Below, in pieces: positions 37,278 to 47,127 of a DNA stretch of 64,000 nucleotides. The first letter of the stretch is position 1; each line of letters opens with the position of its first letter. The position numbers and the translations under genes were made by a program. The notes below the pieces were generated by a model. It was not told the DNA's origin. It saw nothing but the letters and a program-made list of their open reading frames with translations, and searched no databases. Source of the DNA: Actinomycetota bacterium (GTDB taxonomy: Bacteria > Actinomycetota > Actinomycetes > Nanopelagicales > Nanopelagicaceae); the NCBI GenBank assembly GCA_014377015.1, contig JACMQL010000047.1, forward strand, positions 17,105 to 81,104, read 5' to 3'.

Positions 37278-38075
37278 ATGTCCAACCGAACCATTCAACA
37301 ATTGTTGGATATGCATGGGAAAGTCGCGATCGTGACAGGTGGCGGAACTCACTTAGGTAGGGCGATGACGGAATCTCTTGCCGAACTCGGGGCGGTTGTG
37401 CATATCGCATCTCGTCGTGTGGATTTGTGTGAAGAAACCGCGATAGAGATGCGCTCCCGCGGCTTGCAGGTTCATGCCCACGGATGTGATGCGACGAAAG
37501 AGGATCAAGTAAGACAACTCGTTGAAAATGTCTTTGCGCAATCCGGGCGACTTGATGTAATGGTGGCAAATGCTGGTGGAAATTCGACAACCTCACATCC
37601 ACCTCATGCCAGCCTGGCTGAATTTCGCAATACTTTCGAATTGAATGTGGTGTCGACATTCATCAGCGCCCAAGAGGCAGCCAAAGTTATGATTCCGCAA
37701 GGCAAGGGCGCGATCGTTACGATCGGTTCGATCGCTTCACGCCTGGCGATGGATCCGCGAATTTATGAGTCAACTTCTTTTATGCGATCAGGTGCGCCGT
37801 ACATAACAGCTAAGGCCGCTGTTCTCAACCTGACTCGAGCGCTGGCAGCTGAATTTAGTCCTCATGGGGTGCGTGTTAATTGCATTTCTCCCGGTCAGAT
37901 TCCTAACGATGAGACCGACAAAGATCAAGTGGAAATATTTAGAAAGATGAATGCCTTTCATCGCACCGGGCTCGCGGAAGATCTCAAAGGTGCGGTTGCT
38001 CTACTTGCAACTGATGCGGGTGCGTGGATAACCGGACAAGAAGTGTTAGTCGATGGCGGCTGGTCAATATGGTAA
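37278..38075 (+). CDS. SDR family oxidoreductase
   Basis: A ~265-aa dehydrogenase from the ATG at 37278 (AAAGGAAG upstream); the ORF track starts inside the previous gene. It has VTGGGTHLGRAM for cofactor, VANAGGNSTT, Ser in TIGSIASR, a ~10-residue loop, then YITAKAAVLNL with the active-site Tyr and Lys. The VLVDGGWSIW end is typical of gluconate 5-dehydrogenase-like SDRs. It overlaps the DUF1684 gene by 7 bp. Confidence 0.88.
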   Translation: MSNRTIQQLLDMHGKVAIVTGGGTHLGRAMTESLAELGAVVHIASRRVDLCEETAIEMRSRGLQVHAHGCDATKEDQVRQLVENVFAQSGRLDVMVANAGGNSTTSHPPHASLAEFRNTFELNVVSTFISAQEAAKVMIPQGKGAIVTIGSIASRLAMDPRIYESTSFMRSGAPYITAKAAVLNLTRALAAEFSPHGVRVNCISPGQIPNDETDKDQVEIFRKMNAFHRTGLAEDLKGAVALLATDAGAWITGQEVLVDGGWSIW

Positions 38076-38773
38076 GCAAATTTGATTCAAGTCGAGCCGA
38101 CTGGAGTGCCTGGCGGGCAAGTCGGGTCGAAGGCGCCAAGAGCCCGCTGGGCAAGTTAGCCCTTGTACAAACGACATGGCTGCCCGAGGACGCAATATTC
38201 GATCCCAGAAAAGCAACCTTGGACCAGCCAACAACAGTTACAGCAACAGAGATTGAAAGAAGAGACTTCGACGGGAATTTGCTGGCGCATGGTTATCGGC
38301 TATGGGATTCCAACTCTGAGGCAATCCAGAATTTTATCGGAATAGAAACATTTGATTTCGACGCCAAGTGGATTATTGAAGGTAAATTCAAAGCTTACGA
38401 GAACAGCAAGCCAATTGCATTTGAATTCATAAAAGACAATGGTGGAACTCGCGATTTGGCTGTCCCCGGAGTAATCGAGGCCACTATTGAAGGAGTTGAG
38501 TATCGCCTCTTCGCATTTGATGATGATGGGCAATTAATTCTCCCGTTCACTGATCTCACCAACTCTGTGGAAACTTATGAGTCCGGACGATTTCTGCTTG
38601 TGGACCATATCGCTGGAATTGAATATGTAGTCCTGGATTTTAATCGCGCCTTCGCTCCGCCATGTGCTTTTTCAAATCATTTCAACTGCCCGTTGGCTCC
38701 AGCCGGAAACCGGATAGGAATCGCGGTGCGTGCAGGAGAGAAACGGCCACTCTTCAAGAACCAAGTTAAGTAG
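38069..38773 (+). CDS. DUF1684 domain protein
   Basis: A ~234-aa protein from the ATG at 38069 (ATGGTAA overlap with the SDR stop). It matches DUF1684, recognised by the C-terminal DFNRAFAPPCAFSNHFNCPL and NRIGIAVRAGEK, with an ESGRFLLVD strand earlier. The function of the family is unknown; conserved Cys, Asn and Glu residues cluster in that block. Finding it inside a sugar-type catabolic operon between an SDR and an M20 hydrolase is the only clue to its role. Confidence 0.8.
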   Translation: MVSKFDSSRADWSAWRASRVEGAKSPLGKLALVQTTWLPEDAIFDPRKATLDQPTTVTATEIERRDFDGNLLAHGYRLWDSNSEAIQNFIGIETFDFDAKWIIEGKFKAYENSKPIAFEFIKDNGGTRDLAVPGVIEATIEGVEYRLFAFDDDGQLILPFTDLTNSVETYESGRFLLVDHIAGIEYVVLDFNRAFAPPCAFSNHFNCPLAPAGNRIGIAVRAGEKRPLFKNQVK

Positions 38774-38780
38774 GTCGGTA

Positions 38781-39947
38781 ATGGCGGAGGACATTGTGCA
38801 ACTGCTGCAAAGACTAATAGCTATTGATTCGGTTAATTCACATCTCGGCGGAAAAGCAAACGCCGAATTTGCTCTGCATGTATTCCTCGAAAGCTGGGCC
38901 AAGTCAGCAGGATTCATAACAACGCGCCTGCCGATTGGATCCCAATCTGAGGGTCCTAACTTCAACCTGCTGATCACTTACGAGGTTTCCGAACATGCGC
39001 CTTGGTTGTTGTTCGAATCGCATTCAGACACTGTCGGGATCGACGGAATGAAAATTGATCCATTCGCATCGCTGATTTCTGAGGGCAAACTTCATGGTCG
39101 CGGAGCCTGCGATACAAAAGGAAGCGGTGCCGCAATGTTGTGCGCGCTTGTCGAGTACACGGCCTTGCATTCGCATAGCCAAAACATCGCAGTCCTTTTT
39201 GTCACGGAAGAAGAGATTTCCAAATCAGGCGTGAATGCCTTTGTGACCAAACAACTACCTGGGCTTTCATGGGTACCGCGTGGTGTCATTGTGGGAGAAC
39301 CTACTAATTGCGAGCTCGTGGTGGCACACAACGGAGTGATTCGCTGGAAGGTTGCCGTTAAGGGATTGGCCGCACACTCCTCAAATCCCTCCTTAGGTAA
39401 GAGTGCAATTTCCAAGATGGCCAAACTTCTGCTGGTATTTGAGAAGCAATATTGTGAAAAACTGGACTTGGTGCATCCGCTTACAGGTCGCGCCGCATGC
39501 TCAGTGAATGTGATTTCTGGGGGAGATTCCGTAAATATTATTCCGGCGCACTGCGAGGTAACTATTGATCGTAGGGTGCTGCCAGGAGAGATCTCCTCGC
39601 AGATTATTCGTGACTACTCGAAAGTCATAAATGATATTGCCGCTCGAGATGGCGATATGGAAGTTGAAATTCAACTTGCTTTTATTGATCGCGCCTTGGA
39701 TCCACTTACAAATCGCGAATTGGCATCCAAGGTATCGGAAGTTCTGGACAGTCTAGGTTTCCATTCGGCTGAACGTGGCGTTGGATACGGGACCGACGCT
39801 TCTACATATTCCTATGCAAACATCCCTGCCATTGTTTTAGGACCCGGAAGCATCGAACAAGCTCACACGAGTGATGAATGGGTGGATATTTCGGAATTGC
39901 ATAAAGCTCAAGCCATCTACTTGGAGTTGATGAGAATGAAATTCTAG
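38781..39947 (+). CDS. M20 family metallohydrolase (ArgE/DapE-like)
   Basis: A ~388-aa zinc amidohydrolase from the ATG at 38781; the ORF-track start lies in DUF1684. Metal ligands fit FESHSDTVGI (H, D), GRGACDTKGSGAAMLCA (D), VTEEEISKSG (EE) and a later GYGTDAS. A lid/dimer domain is present (AHNGVIRWKVAVKGLAAHSS). Such enzymes remove acyl groups from N-acyl amino acids or amino sugars, or cut dipeptides. Together with the class V enzyme it suggests the operon handles a nitrogen-bearing substrate; the exact one is unknown. Confidence 0.86.
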   Translation: MAEDIVQLLQRLIAIDSVNSHLGGKANAEFALHVFLESWAKSAGFITTRLPIGSQSEGPNFNLLITYEVSEHAPWLLFESHSDTVGIDGMKIDPFASLISEGKLHGRGACDTKGSGAAMLCALVEYTALHSHSQNIAVLFVTEEEISKSGVNAFVTKQLPGLSWVPRGVIVGEPTNCELVVAHNGVIRWKVAVKGLAAHSSNPSLGKSAISKMAKLLLVFEKQYCEKLDLVHPLTGRAACSVNVISGGDSVNIIPAHCEVTIDRRVLPGEISSQIIRDYSKVINDIAARDGDMEVEIQLAFIDRALDPLTNRELASKVSEVLDSLGFHSAERGVGYGTDASTYSYANIPAIVLGPGSIEQAHTSDEWVDISELHKAQAIYLELMRMKF

Positions 39948-40876
39948 TGCCAAGCACATTGAGCATCGGTATAGTCGGATTTGGCAGGATGGGGCAAGAG
40001 CACGCTCGCCATATTGAAGAGTCGACTGAAATGCGAGTTGCCGTGGTCGTCGAGCCAATGGAAGAGAATTTTGAACGTATCAGCCGATCATTCATTGATT
40101 CAGAAGTAAGACTTTTCACCGAACTAGCCGATGCGATCTCATTAGAACAAGTTGATGGATGGATCATCTCGTCGCCCACTTCCTCACATGTCCAAAGTGC
40201 GCGCATTTTGCTTGAAGCGGGCCAGCGAGTAATGCTGGAGAAGCCGATTGCCGAGTCGCTGGAAAACGCAAAACTCTTGCAAGACCTCGTTCGAGCGGAT
40301 TCAGCTAATTTAATGATGGGTCATATTCTGCTGTGGAGCCCAGAATTTCAGGAGTTGCGCAATAAGGTTCAGCCAAGGGGAGCCATCCGCGAAATCAAAA
40401 CTTTACGCCAGCGCTCTCAATCACACAGGATCGACTATCCCAACGAATCCTTGTTTTCGTTGCTTATGGTGCATGACCTTTATTGCATTCAAGCGCTGAC
40501 TTTAGGCAAAGAGCCCCTGAAATTTGTGGGACGCACCCGCAACCATCAAGCTGGCGGAATTGATTTCGCTAGCGCAGAGTTAGTTTGGGCCGATTCGACC
40601 GTAGCCACTGCGAAAGCAAACTACTTCTTAGCCAATGATCCGCCCGGTCTTATTGATGATGAAATTTCCGTACGTGGCGATGACTGGAGCGAGTTCGTTC
40701 ACTTCCGCGGCAATTTTGCGCAAGCCCTGCGCAACGAGCATGCGCATTTTGCAGAACTTCTCCGCGGGGAAGTGGCAGTTCCGATCGGAGCGCGCTACCA
40801 AGACGCACTGCAAATTCAGGGATGGGTGGATGCTTTGATATCGTCGGCTGCTGTTGGAAACTACGAAGGAGAGTGA
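39947..40876 (+). CDS. Gfo/Idh/MocA family oxidoreductase
   Basis: A 309-aa NAD(P)-dependent sugar or inositol dehydrogenase-type enzyme. The Rossmann motif is IGIVGFGRMGQEHARHI (~6-22), and the EKP box is VMLEKPIAESLENAK (~94), with the Lys as active-site residue. The C-terminal alpha/beta domain is present. It starts with GTG overlapping the M20 stop by one base (TAGTG) and ends one base before the next gene. It would oxidise or reduce a ring or keto position of the substrate. Confidence 0.87.
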   Translation: MPSTLSIGIVGFGRMGQEHARHIEESTEMRVAVVVEPMEENFERISRSFIDSEVRLFTELADAISLEQVDGWIISSPTSSHVQSARILLEAGQRVMLEKPIAESLENAKLLQDLVRADSANLMMGHILLWSPEFQELRNKVQPRGAIREIKTLRQRSQSHRIDYPNESLFSLLMVHDLYCIQALTLGKEPLKFVGRTRNHQAGGIDFASAELVWADSTVATAKANYFLANDPPGLIDDEISVRGDDWSEFVHFRGNFAQALRNEHAHFAELLRGEVAVPIGARYQDALQIQGWVDALISSAAVGNYEGE

Positions 40877-40877
40877 T

Positions 40878-42011
40878 GTGTTAACTGAGTCGAGTCGCCA
40901 GCAGGACTTCCCCAGCCTCGCTGGCCGCGTTTATCTCAACACTTCGGCAGAAGGAATTCCTCCTACCTCGGTTCTTGAATCGTTGGCGCAATACGGGCAA
41001 GACAAGTTGCTCGGCATGGACGGTCGTTTACTTCATGCCAAGCGCTACGAAGATGTAAAAGTTAAGACTGCGAAATTCTTTGGTCTTAGTGCATCCGATA
41101 TCGGACTTTGCTCGTGTTCCTCAGAGGCATACAACCTGGCATTTGCCGCTCTTAGGCTTAAAGAAGGCGACGAAGTTGTCATCAACGATCTAGATTTTCC
41201 CGCGGGAGCAACTCCTTGGTTGGTTCCTGGGTCTTCTGCAACTGTCAAAGTGTGGCGTAATCGCGATGGCGTACTGGATGCCAAAGATCTGGCTTCATTA
41301 CTAAGTCCTAATACTAAATTTGTAAATACCTCACTTGTGAGTTTCTACAATGGATTTCGAATTGATCTGGACGAGGTTTCGCAGACTGTCAGAGCGAACT
41401 CACCCGCCATGCTTGGCGTGGATGTGACGCAAGCACTTGGACGCCACGAACTAAACCTTCAGGGAGCGGATCTGATCGTGAGTTCTACCCATAAGTGGTT
41501 GCTTGCATCGCATGGCGGGGGTCTTGTCGGAGTCAATCCTGAGCGAGCAGACGAGTGGACAGTACCGGTAGGCGGTTGGCTCAATCTGGAGAACGCCTTC
41601 GATGAATCTCGCTTCGCTGGTGTGCAGCCCAAGAAAGGGGCGGCAAGTTTCTCAGTAGGTATGCCGAATTATTCCGTCATTTACGCAATTGATGCTGCTC
41701 TCGATTACATCGACAGCATTGGAGTTGCCGAAATAGATGCGAGCACGCAGGAACTTGTCATGCTTTGCCGTGAAGGTGTTGCTGCACTGCCTGTTGAACT
41801 TCTCGGACCTCGCCATCCAAAAAATTCCTCAGCAATTATCGCGTTTAGGCACCCTGATTTCGAATTGATTAATGAAGCCTTGCACGATGAGGCAATCCAC
41901 GTGATGGCCCACGCTGGTCGCATCCGAGTTTCGATTCATGGATATAACACCAGGGCTGATATTGAACGATTTCTTTATTGCTTGGAGAATGCGTTGCAGA
42001 TAGCAAATTAG
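40878..42011 (+). CDS. Class V aminotransferase/cysteine-desulfurase-fold PLP enzyme
   Basis: A ~377-aa PLP enzyme. The start is the GTG at 40878, behind AAGGAG; the ORF-track TTG lies in the previous gene. The PLP lysine is in LIVSSTHKWLLAS (~205), with DVTQALGRHE before it and NTSAEGIPPTSV near the N-terminus, as in isopenicillin N epimerase-like members. It might transfer or eliminate an amino group, or release sulfide from a thiol; the sequence does not decide. It is followed by prpB after 20 bp. Confidence 0.82.
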   Translation: MLTESSRQQDFPSLAGRVYLNTSAEGIPPTSVLESLAQYGQDKLLGMDGRLLHAKRYEDVKVKTAKFFGLSASDIGLCSCSSEAYNLAFAALRLKEGDEVVINDLDFPAGATPWLVPGSSATVKVWRNRDGVLDAKDLASLLSPNTKFVNTSLVSFYNGFRIDLDEVSQTVRANSPAMLGVDVTQALGRHELNLQGADLIVSSTHKWLLASHGGGLVGVNPERADEWTVPVGGWLNLENAFDESRFAGVQPKKGAASFSVGMPNYSVIYAIDAALDYIDSIGVAEIDASTQELVMLCREGVAALPVELLGPRHPKNSSAIIAFRHPDFELINEALHDEAIHVMAHAGRIRVSIHGYNTRADIERFLYCLENALQIAN

Positions 42012-42031
42012 ATGGCTGGTAGGGTGAAGAG

Positions 42032-42916
42032 ATGAGCGGTCAGAGCGCAGGGCAAAGATTTAGAGAAGCGGTCGCAACTGAGTCGCCCTTGCAGATTATT
42101 GGAACCATCAATGCCAACCACGCATTAGCGGCCAAAGAGATTGGCTACAAGGCGATCTATCTCTCAGGAGGTGGAGTTGCGGCAGGTTCTCTCGGAGTGC
42201 CAGATTTGGGAATCACGAATCTGGCCGATGTCTTGATTGATGTTCGACGCATAACTGACATTTGCGATGTTCCGTTGCTAGTTGATGCCGATACCGGATT
42301 TGGCCCGTCTGCTTTCAATATTGCTCGAACTATAAGGGATATTGTTAAAGCCGGTGCGGGAGCCTTGCATATCGAGGATCAAGCTGGCGCAAAGCGATGC
42401 GGACATCGTCCAAACAAGGAAATAGTCAGCAAGAGTGAAATGGTGGATCGAATAAGGGCCGCAGTAGACGCGCGCACCGATGATTCCTTCGTGATTATGG
42501 CCAGAACGGATGCCGTAGCCAGCGAAGGCGTTGAATCGGCGTTAGATCGTGTCGGGGCATACGTTGAGGCAGGCGCGGACATGATTTTTCCAGAAGCTAT
42601 TACAGATCTTGAAACCTACTCAAAATTTACTGCTGATGCGGGAGTTCCAGTTCTGGCCAATATCACGGAATTTGGCTTGACCCCCATGTTCACTGTTGAA
42701 GAATTGCGGGCAGTCGGTGTCGCCATGGTTCTTTATCCGCTCTCCGGCTTCCGTGCAATGAATAAGGCGGCAGAAAGTGTCTTTAATGCAATTCGTCGCG
42801 AGGGTACTCAGCGGGGAGTGCTCGATCAGATGCAAACTCGAGAAGAACTTTATGCGCGAATTAATTATTATGAATACGAGCATGTGCTCGATGACTATCA
42901 GAATCCGGAAAGGTAA
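42032..42916 (+). CDS. prpB: 2-Methylisocitrate lyase
   Basis: Cleaves 2-methylisocitrate to succinate and pyruvate, the last step of the methylcitrate cycle. It is 294 aa. The active-site block [13 protein letters not shown] (~125) contains the catalytic Cys typical of PrpB, with [19 protein letters not shown] and the metal site DADTGFG before it. prpC and prpD follow in the same orientation with almost no gaps, which supports PrpB over other members of the isocitrate lyase/PEP mutase family. Confidence 0.92.
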   Translation: MSGQSAGQRFREAVATESPLQIIGTINANHALAAKEIGYKAIYLSGGGVAAGSLGVPDLGITNLADVLIDVRRITDICDVPLLVDADTGFGPSAFNIARTIRDIVKAGAGALHIEDQAGAKRCGHRPNKEIVSKSEMVDRIRAAVDARTDDSFVIMARTDAVASEGVESALDRVGAYVEAGADMIFPEAITDLETYSKFTADAGVPVLANITEFGLTPMFTVEELRAVGVAMVLYPLSGFRAMNKAAESVFNAIRREGTQRGVLDQMQTREELYARINYYEYEHVLDDYQNPER

Positions 42917-42923
42917 AGCCTAA

Positions 42924-44072
42924 GTGAGTGAATTTAGGGCCAAGAAATCAGTTGCACTTTCTGGAGTAGTGGCAGGCAACACGTCCCTTTGCTCGGTTGG
43001 TCGAAGCGGGAACGATCTTCATTATCGAGGTTATGACATTAAGGACCTTGCTGAAGAGTGCGAATTCGAAGAAGTTGCGTACTTACTGATTCACGGAAAG
43101 TTGCCCACCTTCGCAGAACTGCAGTCCTACAAGAACAAACTTGGGTCAATGCGAGGAATACCTGATGAGGTGAAGGTTGTACTCGAAGCGCTTCCAAAAG
43201 ATGCAAACCCAATGGATGTCCTGCGAACTGCGATATCCGCCTTAGGTTGCATACAACAGGAGCCACTTGCCCATCGACCAGAGGACGCGCAAGAGATTGC
43301 AGATCGTCTCTTAGCCTCGAGTGCTTCCATGCTCATGTATTGGTATCACTTCAGTTTGTTCGGCACTCGGATTTCGGTAGAAACTGATGAAGAATCTATA
43401 GGTGGACATTTTCTCCACTTATTGCACGGAGAAAGACCGCCTGCTTCCTGGGTGAAAGCTATGCACGTGGCACTAATTCTGTATGCAGAGCATGAGTTCA
43501 ATGCTTCGACGTTCACATGTCGCGTTATCGCAGGCACGGGATCAGATTTCTATTCAGCCATTACAGGGGGGATTGGCGCACTTCGCGGTCCAAAGCACGG
43601 CGGAGCCAATGAAGTCGCCCTCGAAATTCAAGAACGATACGCAAACTCAGAAGTTGCCGCAGTTGACATCTATGATCGAATCACACGCAAAGAGGTAATC
43701 ATAGGATTCGGTCATCCCGTATATACGGTCTCCGATCCGCGAAATGACATTATCAAGGGAGTTGCGCTCAATTTGTCGGTGGAATCCGAGTCAGTGCAAC
43801 TATTCGATATTGCCGACAGAATTGCCGAAGTAATGTGGGATGCGAAGAAGATGTTTCCTAACTTGGACTGGTTTTCAGCGGTTGCCCTCAATGTAATGAA
43901 AATACCAACCACATTCTTCACCCCCATTTTTGTGATGGCACGTCTTTCAGGTTGGTCTGCTCACATTATTGAGCAACGCATCGATAACAAGATCATTCGG
44001 CCCAGCGCCAACTACGAAGGTCCAGAGAATCTGACGTTTGTTTCTATTCTCGATCGAGAGGCGACTTCCTGA
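42924..44072 (+). CDS. prpC: 2-Methylcitrate synthase
   Basis: Condenses propionyl-CoA with oxaloacetate. It is 382 aa, the short type II citrate synthase form. [24 protein letters not shown] opens the protein, then the active-site residues appear as H in [10 protein letters not shown] in [25 protein letters not shown] and R in VMARLSGW. It starts at GTG 7 bp after prpB and overlaps prpD by one base. Neighbours, not the sequence alone, separate it from citrate synthase. Confidence 0.92.
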   Translation: MSEFRAKKSVALSGVVAGNTSLCSVGRSGNDLHYRGYDIKDLAEECEFEEVAYLLIHGKLPTFAELQSYKNKLGSMRGIPDEVKVVLEALPKDANPMDVLRTAISALGCIQQEPLAHRPEDAQEIADRLLASSASMLMYWYHFSLFGTRISVETDEESIGGHFLHLLHGERPPASWVKAMHVALILYAEHEFNASTFTCRVIAGTGSDFYSAITGGIGALRGPKHGGANEVALEIQERYANSEVAAVDIYDRITRKEVIIGFGHPVYTVSDPRNDIIKGVALNLSVESESVQLFDIADRIAEVMWDAKKMFPNLDWFSAVALNVMKIPTTFFTPIFVMARLSGWSAHIIEQRIDNKIIRPSANYEGPENLTFVSILDREATS

Positions 44073-45529
44073 TGTCAATTCAAGTAGATCGAGTACCTCA
44101 AGATTTTGATCAAGTGATGATTGACATTGTTGATTACGTTGAGAATTATAAAATTATCTCGGATGTTGCTTACGAGACTGCTTGGAATTGCTTGCTTGAT
44201 ACCATCGGATGCGGGCTGGAAGCTCTGGAATACGCGGCGTGCACCAAATTACTCGGACCTGTCGTGCCTGGCACCTCCGTTCCGCATGGGACACGGGTTC
44301 CCGGCACCAGTTACGTCTTGGACCCCGTTCAAGGGGCATTCAATATTGGTGCCACGATTCGCTGGCTCGATTTTAATGACACGTGGTTAGCTGCTGAATG
44401 GGGACACCCTTCTGACAACCTTGGCGCAATTCTGGCAGTAGCCGATTGGCTCTCCCAAAATGCGATCGCGGAAGGGAGGCAACCCCTGACGATGCGTGAT
44501 GTTTTGACGGCCATGATTAAGGCGCATGAAATACAAGGTTGCATCGCACTTGAAAATTCGTTCAATCGTGTTGGGTTGGACCACGTGGTGCTGGTAAAAG
44601 TAGCCTCAGTAGCTGTCGTTTCACAGATGCTTGGACTCACTAGAGAACAGTCGCTTAATGCTTTATCTCTCGCGTGGGTTGATGGTCAAGCCTTGCGAAC
44701 GTATCGTCATTTCCCCAATGCTGGATCTCGGAAATCATGGGCAGCAGGTGATGCAACCTCCCGTGGCGTGCGCCTCGCACTCATGGCCAAAGCCGGTGAG
44801 ATGGGTTATCCCTCAGCGCTAACTGCCAAAACGTGGGGATTTTACGATGTGCTCTTTAAGGGCCAGCCATTCACTTTCCAACGTTCATACGGATCCTACG
44901 TTATGGAAAATATCCTCTTCAAGATTTCTTTCCCTGCTGAGTTTCATTCGCAGACTGCTGTCGAGGCGGCCATGACATTACGAGATCAGATGGTCTCCTT
45001 AGGAAAAACCGATGCTGATATTGCGTCCATAGTTATCCGAACGCACGAAGCCTGCATTCGGATAATAGATAAACACGGCCCCTTGAATAATCCGGCGGAT
45101 CGCGACCATTGCATCCAATACATGGTTGCAGTCCCGCTAATCTTTGGACGTTTGATTGCTTCGGACTACGAAGATGCAATCGCATCAGACCGAAGAATTG
45201 ATGCTTTGCGTGAGAAAATTTCCTGCGTAGAGGATCCTCAATACACACTTGACTATCACGATCCGTCTAAGCGAAGTATTCCGAATGCGTTATCAATTGT
45301 TTTCACAGATGGCTCTTGTCTTGCGGAAGTTGCGGTTGAATACCCAATTGGGCATGCTAATCGTCGCGTTGAAGGTATTCCGCTCTTGATTGAAAAATTC
45401 AAGAAGAACCTCAGTCGTCAGTTTTCTACTCAACGGCAAAACGAAATTTTGTCTATAACTTCGGATCGTAATGAATTTGAGGCAACCAGTGTGAACGATT
45501 TTATGGAACTCTTTGTCAAGGAAAGTTAA
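44072..45529 (+). CDS. prpD: 2-Methylcitrate dehydratase
   Basis: Dehydrates 2-methylcitrate to 2-methyl-aconitate. It is 485 aa and belongs to the MmgE/PrpD family, with TAWNCLLDTIGCGLEALEY near the N-terminus, FNIGATIRWLDFNDTW, SRKSWAAGDATSRG and FPAEFHSQTAVEAA. It is the last gene of the transcription unit that begins at 28220; the stop is 20 bp from the convergent ceramidase-like gene. No PrpR regulator is present. Confidence 0.93.
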   Translation: MSIQVDRVPQDFDQVMIDIVDYVENYKIISDVAYETAWNCLLDTIGCGLEALEYAACTKLLGPVVPGTSVPHGTRVPGTSYVLDPVQGAFNIGATIRWLDFNDTWLAAEWGHPSDNLGAILAVADWLSQNAIAEGRQPLTMRDVLTAMIKAHEIQGCIALENSFNRVGLDHVVLVKVASVAVVSQMLGLTREQSLNALSLAWVDGQALRTYRHFPNAGSRKSWAAGDATSRGVRLALMAKAGEMGYPSALTAKTWGFYDVLFKGQPFTFQRSYGSYVMENILFKISFPAEFHSQTAVEAAMTLRDQMVSLGKTDADIASIVIRTHEACIRIIDKHGPLNNPADRDHCIQYMVAVPLIFGRLIASDYEDAIASDRRIDALREKISCVEDPQYTLDYHDPSKRSIPNALSIVFTDGSCLAEVAVEYPIGHANRRVEGIPLLIEKFKKNLSRQFSTQRQNEILSITSDRNEFEATSVNDFMELFVKES

Positions 45530-45549
45530 TCCCAAAAAATGAAAAGGAA

Positions 45550-46992
45550 TTAATCTTTGACCCGTTCGAGTGCGCGAAGGGCTGCCTGAACGGCTTGTTG
45601 TTCGGAATCGGGATGCCAGAGAGCTGGTTGGCAGTACACCTGCGGCAACAAGTCCGGTAAAGCGTAAGTATTCGGCCACTTCCAACCGCCTTCAGGGAAG
45701 TCTTCTTTTCGTGGCAAATACATAATTGTTCCGTTGGTGTACCCCAGAACAAAAGTATTCTCCCAAGGGGAATTGGCTTTTATCTGTTCTCCAGTTTGAT
45801 AAAAGGCCTCAACGCCTAGCCCCACCAAAACGATGTCGCCGATGCGCAGGGCCTGCGCCATGAAATCACAGGTTGGGTCCTTCTCCTTCGTCCGCTCCAA
45901 CACGCTGAGAGTCCATGCATGGATAGTCCGCGCAGCACGAATCTCCCAACTAAGGGCACCCCGATCCTCTCGGTCCTTAATTTCGATACGCCATTTTTCA
46001 ACTTCTGCGGAAATAACTTCTTTAGAAGGCAAGGGGGAAAAGCGGAAGGGGACGACTTCTTCGCTGCCTTTTAAAGTGATATCCAGATGGTCAGTAACTA
46101 GGGTCCAAGGCTTGAAAAGAATATTTGGCACCCCATTGAGTGTGACTCTTTCATTTTGACGACGATGCGTGTTCAACCCAAGAGCGACTTTTACAACTTC
46201 CGCGCCAAGGGCCGTACCGACCTGGTAGACAGATTCCGTGCAATCTTTCTCGTACCCGATCCCAACTTTAGGATTGATGTTGCCTCCGCACCCTTGGAGA
46301 AACAGGGCAACGCCGCCAATTTTCTCTTCAATTATGCGCTTGGCTGGCCCGGGAAAATCCGCCGAGAGTGTCGGCGAAGCTGCGCCATTGACTACCGGAT
46401 GGCAGGAGTATCGAAATAGCGTGGCAATCGCCTTTCCAGATAAGTCATCGACTCGGATGACCCCTACGCTGCTATCTACTTCATGGCCCGGGACTTCTCC
46501 GAGAATGTCCTGACTGCCGTTCCATTCACGACGATACACATTAAGGTCAGCATCGCCCCATGCACTTGCGATGCGGGCATCTTGAATTGAGTCGTGAGCA
46601 GTCCGCGTACATTGCGCGATCTTCTCCAATAGAAAATCGTAATATTTCTTTTGTGCCTCGTAGTCTTCCGCCATAACTGCATTGCCATTATTGCGCGGAA
46701 GGGTTGGAGAACTGTGATTATGGCTGTAATTAAAAAGTACATGTGCTCGAGGTATGTTAAGAATTCCGGCAACCAATTCTCGTATTTCCGTTGCTTCTTC
46801 AGGAACAGCATTTCCGATATCACATGCTATGACGGCGACGCATTCGCCTTTTGATCGCAATACAAGCACACCTAATTCCATATCATCGTCAATCGCGGTA
46901 ATCGGCCCAGCAAAAAGTCTAAACCCGCCTTTCTTCAATCCGAGCGGCGGATTTATAGTGACTGACGCTGCACCTGCCTGCAAACCTGCCAT
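45550..46992 (-). CDS. Neutral/alkaline ceramidase-like hydrolase (N-terminal domain family)
   Basis: A ~480-aa hydrolase related to the N-terminal domain of neutral/alkaline non-lysosomal ceramidases. The start is the ATG at 46992 (GGAGAG 6 nt upstream). AGAASVTINPPLG, FNYSHNHSSPTL, RYSCHPVVNG, SADFPG and LFLQGCGGNINP carry the zinc-binding and catalytic positions of that fold. There is no signal peptide, and bacteria with this lipidless context may use such proteins on other amides, so ceramide is not assumed. It is a single gene, convergent with prpD; two TGCAT palindromes lie upstream. Confidence 0.75.
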   Translation of the reverse strand: MAGLQAGAASVTINPPLGLKKGGFRLFAGPITAIDDDMELGVLVLRSKGECVAVIACDIGNAVPEEATEIRELVAGILNIPRAHVLFNYSHNHSSPTLPRNNGNAVMAEDYEAQKKYYDFLLEKIAQCTRTAHDSIQDARIASAWGDADLNVYRREWNGSQDILGEVPGHEVDSSVGVIRVDDLSGKAIATLFRYSCHPVVNGAASPTLSADFPGPAKRIIEEKIGGVALFLQGCGGNINPKVGIGYEKDCTESVYQVGTALGAEVVKVALGLNTHRRQNERVTLNGVPNILFKPWTLVTDHLDITLKGSEEVVPFRFSPLPSKEVISAEVEKWRIEIKDREDRGALSWEIRAARTIHAWTLSVLERTKEKDPTCDFMAQALRIGDIVLVGLGVEAFYQTGEQIKANSPWENTFVLGYTNGTIMYLPRKEDFPEGGWKWPNTYALPDLLPQVYCQPALWHPDSEQQAVQAALRALERVKD

Positions 46993-47127
46993 GGCGATCT
47001 CTCCAATTTTCGACACCTAGTGCATGCAAATTAGTAACGAGAATGCATTAAGTCAACAGTTTTTTATCGTAGGAATAAACTGGAATTTCCTGGAAAAATA
47101 GAAGCAGTGCGCTGGAAAAACTGGCAA

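Noticed and set aside
37379-37388. Further TGCCGAAC half-sites (also near 3608) as IclR operators
   Set aside because: They are single copies inside coding sequence, without the paired half-sites or fixed spacing.
47080-47127. CTGGAA repeated three times upstream of the membrane-protein stop
   Set aside because: The spacing is irregular and the word is short; it could be chance in a short noncoding stretch.
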